Shown here: positions 1-4,340 of the stretch, one piece after another
How the letters are laid out: every line of letters begins with the position of its first letter
How positions within the stretch are numbered: position 1 is the first letter of the stretch
Assembly: GCA_947169455.1 (NCBI GenBank)
Contig: CAMVPV010000092.1
Location: forward strand, 1 to 6,292
Reading direction: 5' to 3'
Source: an uncultured Clostridia bacterium
GTDB taxonomy: Bacteria > Bacillota_A > Clostridia > Oscillospirales > Ruminococcaceae
Length of the DNA stretch: 6,292 bases
The notes under the pieces: model-generated
What the model was told of the DNA's origin: nothing
Databases searched by the model: none
The model's input: only the letters and a program-made list of their open reading frames with translations
Program-made: the position numbers and the translations under genes

Positions 1-36
1 GTAAGGCAGATGCTCTCCCAGCTGAGCTATGCTCCC
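1..36 (-). tRNA. tRNA-Val (anticodon TAC), 5' half only
   Basis: Read on the minus strand, the first 36 bases of the gene are present: acceptor 5' strand GGGAGCA, TA at positions 8-9, D stem GCTC/GAGC around loop AGCTGGGA, then the 5' side of the anticodon stem TCTGC, CT, and TAC as bases 34-36. The complete anticodon TAC identifies valine, and the half-molecule closely matches bacterial tRNA-Val. The window edge cuts directly after the anticodon, so the 3' half, T arm and acceptor end lie outside. Transcription runs leftward from the strong promoter at 68-96. The acceptor stem cannot be checked because its 3' strand is missing. Confidence 0.95.
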
Positions 37-44
37 ATGAATTC

Positions 45-64
45 TATCGTCCTTGACGACGATA
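45..64 (-). other. inverted repeat at the tRNA-Val transcription start
   Basis: TATCGTC (45-51) and GACGATA (58-64) are perfect 7-base arms around a 6-base spacer. They overlap the expected start point (about 61) of the tRNA-Val transcript, so only part of the hairpin would be in the RNA. It could be a 5'-leader element near the processing site or simply chance. No function is claimed. Confidence 0.35.
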
Positions 65-67
65 TTT

Positions 68-96
68 ATTATACTACACATTTCTGCGATTGTCAA
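68..96 (-). promoter_or_regulatory. consensus promoter for tRNA-Val
   Basis: On the minus strand TTGACA (91-96) and TATAAT (68-73) are separated by exactly 17 bases. Both hexamers match the housekeeping sigma consensus at 6 of 6. The expected start is near 61, giving a leader of roughly 25 bases before the tRNA. Just upstream of the -35 lies an A/T run containing the palindrome TTTTTTGCAAAAAA (100-113), which could act as an UP element, as is usual for stable-RNA promoters. Confidence 0.92.
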
Positions 97-260
97 TAGT
101 TTTTTGCAAAAAAATCATTTTTGTCTCATTTTGCTGATTTTTGTATGTTTATCTCCGCAATAATATATAATTTTCACAACATATATTTTCCTTATACCAT
201 ATAAGCAGTTTCTCTCGCTGCCTGTTTTTTTGTTTGTCGGGACCGGCGGCGGGGTGCCCC
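97..260. other. AT-rich intergenic spacer with no gene recognised
   Basis: Between the tRNA-Val promoter and the control region of the xylosidase gene I see no convincing gene. The reading frame at 115-333 (minus) has low-complexity, unconserved-looking content and no ribosome binding site. A weak plus-strand promoter-like pair, TTGTAT (141-146) and TATAAT (166-171), has an unfavourable 19-base spacer. It could be a distal start for the xylosidase gene, but it is much poorer than the proximal promoter. Confidence 0.5.
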
Positions 261-279
261 CGAAGTGTGTACGAAGTGT
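261..279 (+). repeat. direct repeats upstream of the xylosidase promoter (possible activator site)
   Basis: CGAAGTGT occurs at 261-268 and again at 272-279, an 11-base period, so both copies face the same side of the helix. The second copy ends 17 bases before the -35 hexamer at 297. Tandem half-sites in this position are typical of activators such as AraC-family regulators. The regulator itself is not in the window, so the role is an inference from geometry. Confidence 0.4.
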
Positions 280-296
280 AAAATTTGATAAACCAC

Positions 297-325
297 TTGA
301 AATTTCCCGTGCTATGCTGTAAAAT
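297..325 (+). promoter_or_regulatory. promoter of the alpha-xylosidase gene
   Basis: TTGAAA (297-302) and TAAAAT (320-325) each match the housekeeping sigma consensus at 5 of 6, with the ideal 17-base spacer. Transcription should start near 332. This gives a leader of about 110 bases containing a hairpin (346-372), a cre-like operator (386-400) and a palindrome (410-421) before the start codon at 442. Confidence 0.75.
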
Positions 326-345
326 GTAATCATAAACTATCGGAT

Positions 346-372
346 ATATCTCCGCTTTTTCGGCGGAGATAT
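346..372 (+). promoter_or_regulatory. hairpin in the xylosidase mRNA leader
   Basis: ATATCTCCGC (346-355) pairs perfectly with GCGGAGATAT (363-372) around a 7-base loop, TTTTTCG. No T tract follows on either strand, so it is not an intrinsic terminator. It lies about 14 bases after the predicted transcription start and could stabilise the 5' end of the mRNA. The segment TATCTCCGC also occurs at 150-158, where it has no partner. Confidence 0.6.
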
Positions 373-385
373 TTGAAAAAGATTA

Positions 386-400
386 TTGTAATCGTTTTCA
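386..400 (+). promoter_or_regulatory. cre-like operator (CcpA / LacI-family type)
   Basis: TTGTAATCGTTTTCA fits the catabolite-responsive element consensus WTGNAANCGNWNNCW at every defined position, including the central CG. It lies about 55 bases downstream of the predicted transcription start and 41 bases before the start codon at 442. Bound repressor would therefore act as an elongation roadblock. CcpA with HPr-Ser-P is the usual ligand in Firmicutes, but a sugar-specific LacI-family repressor could use the same kind of site. The regulator gene is not in the window. Confidence 0.7.
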
Positions 401-409
401 GCATGACGG

Positions 410-421
410 CGGGAATTCCCG
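410..421. promoter_or_regulatory. 12-bp perfect palindrome before the xylosidase ribosome binding site
   Basis: CGGGAATTCCCG is a perfect palindrome ending 5 bases before the AAGGAGG ribosome binding site. As DNA it could be a dimeric repressor site. As RNA it can form only a 4-bp stem with an AATT loop. Its place between the cre-like site and the ribosome binding site suggests, but does not show, a regulatory role. Confidence 0.35.
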
Positions 422-426
422 GAAAC

Positions 427-433
427 AAGGAGG
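427..433 (+). promoter_or_regulatory. ribosome binding site that fixes the xylosidase start
   Basis: AAGGAGG ends 8 bases before ATG at 442 but only 2 bases before the in-frame ATG at 436. The spacing therefore favours 442 and excludes the longer reading from TTG at 373. The resulting N terminus, MKFADGFWL, also aligns with E. coli YicI (MKISDGNWL). Confidence 0.85.
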
Positions 434-441
434 AAATGTCA

Positions 442-2784
442 ATGAAATTTGCAGACGGCTTCTGGCTCAATCAGCGCGGATATGAAGTGAATTACGCACA
501 GCAGGCGTATGAAGTGACCCGCATCAAAAACGGGCTCGGCGTTCTCGCGACCACACAGTATATACAGAACAGGGGCATGACCCTCGGCGGTCCTGTGCTC
601 GAAATGGAGTTCACCTCCACACAGAAAAACGTCATCAAAGTGACGATAGACCACTATAAGGGCACCCTCGGAAATATCCCGCAGTTTGAACTGAACGAGG
701 ATCAGGGCTTCACACCCGAGGTAAAGGAGACAGATGACAAGTGGCTGCTCATCTCGGGAGATACCCGCGTTGAGATCAACAAGTACAACTGGAGCGTACA
801 GTATTTCTTCAGGGACAGAAAGCTCACCGGCGGAGCATGGCGCTCGCTCTCGATAATCAACGAGAGCGCCTTCAGGAAGAACGCCGCACTCGATGCAGCC
901 GCCGATAATACCTTCTGGTTCTACCCCAGGGACAGGCGCACTACATATATACGCGATCAGCTCACGCTTTCGGTCGGCGAATGCATCTACGGGTTCGGAG
1001 AGAAATTCACCACGTTCGTAAAGAACGGTCAGAACGTTGAAATGTGGAACAGCGACGGCGGCACCTGCTCCGACCAGTCCTACAAGAATATCCCGTTCTG
1101 CGTTTCTTCCCGCGGGTACGGTGTTTTCGTGAATTCCTCCGACAAGGTATCGTATGAGGTAGCGTCCGATACCGTATCGAAGATGTCCTTCACTGTTCCC
1201 GGTGAACACCTTGAATATTTCATCATCGGCGGTGAAAACCTCACCGAGGTGCTTTCCAATTACACCGACCTCACCGGCAAGCCCGCGCTCCCGCCTGCAT
1301 ACACGTTCGGGCTCTGGCTGACTACCTCGTTCACCACAAAGTACGACGAGGAGACAGTCACCTCGTTCATCGACGGAATGGCGGAAAGGGATATCCCGCT
1401 TCAGGTGTTCCATTTCGACTGTTTCTGGATGAAGGAGTATCAGTGGTGCGACCTCGAATGGGACAAGCGGCAGTTCCCCGAGCCCGCCGAAATGCTCGCA
1501 AGGCTGAAAAAGGACAAGGGCGTTGAGGTATGCGTATGGATAAATCCCTATATAGCACAGAGGAGCAGGCTGTTTGATGAGGGCAGAGCAAACGGCTGCT
1601 TCATAAAGAACCCCGACGGCAGTGTTTTCCAGTGCGATATGTGGCAGCCCGGCATGGCTATCGTGGATTTCACCAACCCCGCCGCCTGCGAATGGTTCAA
1701 GGACAAGCTGCGCGCACTCTGCGACATGGGCGTTGACTGCTTCAAGACCGACTTCGGCGAGAGGATACCGACCGAGGTGACCTACTTCGACGGCTCCGAC
1801 CCGATCGCGATGCATAATTACTATACCTATCTCTACAACAAGACCGTGTTTGAGGTGCTCGAAGAAAAGAACGGCAAGGACAAGGCGTGTCTGTTCGCGC
1901 GCTCCGCGACCGTGGGCGGACAGAAATTTCCCGTACACTGGGGCGGTGACTGCTCCGCGGAATATACCTCCATGGCGGAAACTCTGCGCGGCGGACTTTC
2001 CCTCTCGATAAGCGGATTTGGTTTCTTCAGCCACGACATGAGCGGATTTGAAGCTACCGCGACTGCGGATATCTACAAGCGCTGGGCGGCATTCGGACTG
2101 TTCTCGTCACATTCCCGCCTGCACGGAAATTCATCATACCGCGTTCCGTGGCTGTTCGACAAGGACGGCTCCACCGAATGTGTGGATGTGCTGCGCTTCT
2201 TCACGAAGCTGAAGGGTCGGCTGATGCCGTACATCTGGGCGCAGGCAATAAAGACGCATACCGTCGGAGTGCCGTTCATGCGCGCTATGGTGATAGATTT
2301 CGCGGACGACCCCGCCTGCCTGTATCTCGACAGACAGTATATGTTCGGTGACGATATACTCTGTGCGCCGGTGTTCAACGAGGAAGGCACGGCAGAATTC
2401 TATGTACCCGCCGGCATCTGGACGGACATCATTTCCGGAAAGAAGTACGAGGGCGGAAGGTACTACAATGAGAAGTTCGATTACTTCTCGATGCCCTGCC
2501 TTGCAAGACCGAACAGCATCATCGCTTACGGTGATTTCAAACGCGATTTTGAGTACGATCACCTTGACAATGCGGAATTTGTGATATACGAACCCGCCGA
2601 GGGCAAGGAAGCCGTTTGCAGGATATACGACAACGATGCGAATGAGATATTCACAATGACCGCTAAACGCACCGGAAATACCGTAGAGGTGACATATACC
2701 GGCACCGACAGGAGGTTCCGCGTCAAGGTTGACGGCGGCGAGTTTGCAGAAGCCTCCGGCGGAAAGCTCACCCTTTCCCTGTAA
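442..2784 (+). CDS. yicI: GH31 alpha-xylosidase, YicI family
   Basis: This 780-residue cytoplasmic enzyme has no signal peptide. It should hydrolyse alpha-1,6-linked xylose from the non-reducing end of xyloglucan oligosaccharides such as isoprimeverose. It matches E. coli YicI (772 aa) over its whole length: an N-terminal beta-sandwich (to about 265), a TIM barrel (about 265-605) and two C-terminal beta domains. The nucleophile is D437 in KTDFGERIP (YicI D416) and the acid/base is D503 in HWGGDC (YicI D482). C327-F328 in FHFDCFWMK corresponds to the Cys-Phe pair known to favour xylosides over glucosides, and K435 to YicI K414; these points argue for alpha-xylosidase over plain alpha-glucosidase. 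About 20 extra residues near 135-165 are the main length difference. The gene stands alone, with no transporter beside it. Its promoter, cre-like site and ribosome binding site lie directly upstream, and a terminator follows the stop. Confidence 0.95.
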   Translation: MKFADGFWLNQRGYEVNYAQQAYEVTRIKNGLGVLATTQYIQNRGMTLGGPVLEMEFTSTQKNVIKVTIDHYKGTLGNIPQFELNEDQGFTPEVKETDDKWLLISGDTRVEINKYNWSVQYFFRDRKLTGGAWRSLSIINESAFRKNAALDAAADNTFWFYPRDRRTTYIRDQLTLSVGECIYGFGEKFTTFVKNGQNVEMWNSDGGTCSDQSYKNIPFCVSSRGYGVFVNSSDKVSYEVASDTVSKMSFTVPGEHLEYFIIGGENLTEVLSNYTDLTGKPALPPAYTFGLWLTTSFTTKYDEETVTSFIDGMAERDIPLQVFHFDCFWMKEYQWCDLEWDKRQFPEPAEMLARLKKDKGVEVCVWINPYIAQRSRLFDEGRANGCFIKNPDGSVFQCDMWQPGMAIVDFTNPAACEWFKDKLRALCDMGVDCFKTDFGERIPTEVTYFDGSDPIAMHNYYTYLYNKTVFEVLEEKNGKDKACLFARSATVGGQKFPVHWGGDCSAEYTSMAETLRGGLSLSISGFGFFSHDMSGFEATATADIYKRWAAFGLFSSHSRLHGNSSYRVPWLFDKDGSTECVDVLRFFTKLKGRLMPYIWAQAIKTHTVGVPFMRAMVIDFADDPACLYLDRQYMFGDDILCAPVFNEEGTAEFYVPAGIWTDIISGKKYEGGRYYNEKFDYFSMPCLARPNSIIAYGDFKRDFEYDHLDNAEFVIYEPAEGKEAVCRIYDNDANEIFTMTAKRTGNTVEVTYTGTDRRFRVKVDGGEFAEASGGKLTLSL

Positions 2785-2815
2785 GCGTTTCCGGCGATAT
2801 AAGCATACGAACTGC

Positions 2816-2878
2816 AAAAAATAAAGGATCTGGCCTTCCCCGCCCACCGGGCACGGAGAGTCAGATCCCCTGTTTTTT
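2816..2878. terminator. bidirectional terminator between converging genes
   Basis: GGATCTG (2826-2832) pairs with CAGATCC (2862-2868). The pairing continues inward with a few mismatches to GCCC/GGGC around an ACC loop, about 20 positions in all. Rightward transcripts meet T6 at 2873-2878, four bases after the stem. Leftward transcripts meet TTTATTTTTT (complement of 2816-2825) immediately after it. The hairpin therefore serves both the xylosidase gene and the minus-strand operon. The stop codon of the minus-strand gene (2861-2863) lies at and within the edge of the stem, so its last codons form part of the hairpin. Confidence 0.85.
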
Positions 2879-3568
2879 ATCGGTAACGCCCCGCATATTT
2901 ACCTCAAAGATACCTGAGCCTATGCCGTTCCCGCGGCTTTTGTACAGGATATGGCGGTTCTCGCGGCAGTAGCGGTCGAAATCAAAGGCATAACGCCGCC
3001 CCCAACTTGATACTATGATGAGCCGTTTTCCGTTCTTTATGTCCAGACCGGTCACGGTCATGTAGTGCGCGTGCACAAGCTCCCGCCCGGAATCGGAAAG
3101 CCCCTTGTCGGGGGAATACGGGAACATCTCGCTGCCCTTGCGGTCATACACCGATATCATCAGCGGGCAGTCAGCTTTCAGCGATTTTTCTATGATGCGG
3201 AACAGGTATTCCGCAGGGGTGCTGAACAGCGGGAAATACCGTGCGCCGTCGCCGGTCAGCTTCTTGTATATCCGCATCCAGCGCAGACCGTTCACATCGG
3301 GCGGGAAACGTTTGGTCAGCTTCTCCGCGAAGTTCATATAATCGTCCGCAGCGAGGGAAAATTCCCCCTTCGGCGTAAAATGATATCTTCCGCAGGCGGA
3401 GAGATATACCATTATATTCGCGGCGGAGATTATCCCGCACCCGAGTTTGCGGTAGCGTTCCTCGGCGAACATCGCCTGGTCGCCGCCGTATATCACATTT
3501 CCGTTATTGCATTTTATTTCCAGAAATGCTCCCGTATCCGAGGGCATTTTTATGATATTATCGTTCAT
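2861..3568 (-). CDS. C39/papain-like cysteine peptidase-related protein, function unknown
   Basis: This 235-residue protein has no signal peptide or membrane segment. The fold is suggested by three ordered motifs: Cys44 in GCGIISAANIMVYL at the start of a helix, like the catalytic Cys of C39-like peptidases; His168 in HAHYMTVTG, starting a beta strand; and SSWG (187-190) followed by RRYAFDFDRY, resembling the NSWG segment of papain-like enzymes. Ser replaces the usual Asn/Asp in that last motif, so activity is uncertain. I recall similar uncharacterised proteins in Clostridia but cannot name a substrate. ATG at 3568 is chosen over the in-frame TTG at 3574; neither has a recognisable ribosome binding site. 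It lies 47 bases downstream of the HD-GYP gene on the same strand and is probably co-transcribed with it. Its C terminus runs into the shared terminator. Confidence 0.7.
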   Translation of the reverse strand: MNDNIIKMPSDTGAFLEIKCNNGNVIYGGDQAMFAEERYRKLGCGIISAANIMVYLSACGRYHFTPKGEFSLAADDYMNFAEKLTKRFPPDVNGLRWMRIYKKLTGDGARYFPLFSTPAEYLFRIIEKSLKADCPLMISVYDRKGSEMFPYSPDKGLSDSGRELVHAHYMTVTGLDIKNGKRLIIVSSWGRRYAFDFDRYCRENRHILYKSRGNGIGSGIFEVNMRGVTDKKQGI

Positions 3569-3588
3569 TGGCAAAAATATAACCGTAT

Positions 3589-3634
3589 GGTAATATAATA
3601 TACCCGAGTGGTATATTATATACCCGAGCGGTAT
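3589..3634. repeat. tandem and palindromic AT-rich repeat at the HD-GYP / peptidase-like junction
   Basis: Two copies of a 21-base motif start 20 bases apart (3594-3614 and 3614-3634) and match at 19 of 21 positions; the core is TATACCCGAG(T/C)GGTAT. Within them GGTATAT-T-ATATACC (3610-3624) is a perfect dyad. ATATACC (3598-3604) and GGTATAT (3610-3616) form a second, overlapping dyad around CGAGT. One copy encodes the C-terminal residues YRSGI and the stop of the HD-GYP gene; the other lies in the spacer, so it looks like a local duplication of the gene's 3' end. It may serve as an operator, an intercistronic RNA hairpin or a promoter region. Confidence 0.7.
3615..3620 (-). promoter_or_regulatory. 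possible -10 element for the peptidase-like gene
   Basis: A perfect TATAAT lies on the minus strand inside the dyad at 3610-3624, about 47 bases before the start codon. The only -35-like sequence is ATGACT with an unfavourable 19-base spacer, so a separate promoter is uncertain. If used, it would overlap the end of the HD-GYP gene and be covered by anything that binds the palindrome. Confidence 0.3.
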
Positions 3635-4224
3635 TCGGCAGTCATGGCGTCCCAGTTTTCCAGCACGAGGCGGGCGATATCGGGGTCGTACATAACGCCG
3701 GTGTTCTTTTCTATCTCACTGCGGCACACCTCTGTCGGCATCGCCTTGCGGTAGGCGCGCGCCGAACACATCGCATCTATCGAATCGCACACCGCGATTA
3801 TCCGCGCGCCGAGAGGTATCTCCTCACCCTTTGCGCCGAAGGGATAACCCTTTCCGTCCCAGCGCTCGTGGTGGTGGAGTATTATCGCGGCTATCCGCCC
3901 GAAATGCCTTGAACGGGACAGTATATCCGCACCTATCTGCGGGTGCTGCTTCATCAGAGCCCATTCCTCATCGTCGAGTTTTCCCGCTTTCAGCAGTACC
4001 CTGTCGGGTATGCCTATCTTTCCGATATCATGCAGGTGACCTGCGATATGTATCTCCTGCTTGGCGTCCTCGTCCATGCCGAGAAAGCCGCACACCAGAC
4101 ACGCCATATCGCTGACGCGGCGCGAATGGTCGCCGGTGTAGGGGTCGCGTGCATCGAGCGCGGAGGTGATACACTCCACGAGTTCATGATATTCGTAACC
4201 GGATTCACATTCACAGTGCTGCAT
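3616..4224 (-). CDS. stand-alone HD-GYP domain phosphodiesterase
   Basis: This 202-residue cytoplasmic protein is essentially a bare HD-GYP domain, a family that hydrolyses cyclic di-GMP or related cyclic dinucleotides using a two- or three-metal centre. The signature is complete: H33 in GDHSRRV, the dyad H65-D66 in HLHDIGKIGIPD, H94 in MKQHP, the histidines of HHHERWDGKGYP (117-128) including GYP 126-128, and D147 in VCDSIDAM. The domain therefore looks catalytically competent. Unlike most family members it has no receiver, PAS, GAF or membrane domain, only about 15 N-terminal residues with two cysteines (C4, C6), so signal input must come from elsewhere. The start is supported by AAGGAG (4232-4237), 7 bases before ATG. 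The gene lies 115 bp after typA and 47 bp before the peptidase-like gene on the same strand. The exact substrate cannot be read from sequence. Confidence 0.92.
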   Translation of the reverse strand: MQHCECESGYEYHELVECITSALDARDPYTGDHSRRVSDMACLVCGFLGMDEDAKQEIHIAGHLHDIGKIGIPDRVLLKAGKLDDEEWALMKQHPQIGADILSRSRHFGRIAAIILHHHERWDGKGYPFGAKGEEIPLGARIIAVCDSIDAMCSARAYRKAMPTEVCRSEIEKNTGVMYDPDIARLVLENWDAMTAEYRSGI

Positions 4225-4339
4225 GATGATTCTCCTTTCGGATCATTAGAGATAAGAGGTCAGAACAAGAGGACAAACGCGGGTGTAACAGAACAGCTAT
4301 TGTAATGTAACATCGCGTCACGGACAGCGGGTCGCCCGC
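4225..4339 (-). other. typA / HD-GYP intergenic region with spaced TGTAACA repeats
   Basis: TGTAACA occurs at 4284-4290 and 4306-4312, 22 bases (two helical turns) apart on the plus strand. On the minus strand a possible -10, TACAAT, overlaps one repeat (4302-4307), but its best -35 (CTGTCC, 17 bases away) is poor. I could not find a convincing promoter for the HD-GYP gene, which may also be reached by read-through from typA. Confidence 0.35.
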
Positions 4340-4340
4340 T
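4326..4340 (-). other. hairpin directly after the typA stop codon, without T tract
   Basis: AGCGGG and CCCGCT form a perfect 6-bp stem around a 3-base loop, beginning at the last base of the TAA stop. No T run follows (the next bases are GTCCGTGACG on the minus strand). It is therefore not a normal intrinsic terminator and may protect the 3' end, cause a pause or allow read-through into the HD-GYP gene. Confidence 0.5.

Noticed and set aside
141..171. Promoter-like TTGTAT ... TATAAT on the plus strand
   Set aside because: The -35 is weak and the spacer is 19 bases; the promoter at 297-325 is much better, so this was not listed as a separate promoter.
196..228. Possible terminator AGCAG...CTGCC followed by T7
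   Set aside because: Only a 4-bp stem can form (GCAG/CTGC), too weak for a terminator, and no plus-strand gene lies upstream.
115..333. 72-codon minus-strand frame in the left intergenic region
   Set aside because: No ribosome binding site, unusual composition, and it overlaps the promoter and repeats of the xylosidase gene.
373..441. N-terminal extension of the xylosidase from TTG 373, which looks like a hydrophobic leader (MKKIIVIVF)
   Set aside because: The ribosome binding site at 427-433 fits ATG 442, YicI proteins start at the equivalent of MKFADGFW, and the extension overlaps the cre-like site, so it is not a signal peptide.
439..2034. 531-codon open frame antisense to the alpha-xylosidase gene
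   Set aside because: It mirrors the GC-biased third positions of the sense gene, has no recognisable domain, and lies wholly inside a strongly conserved enzyme gene. The same holds for the antisense frame at 2134-2847.
3065..3598. 177-codon plus-strand frame across the peptidase-like gene
   Set aside because: The minus-strand frame carries ordered Cys, His and SWG motifs and ends at a terminator; the plus-strand translation shows nothing recognisable.
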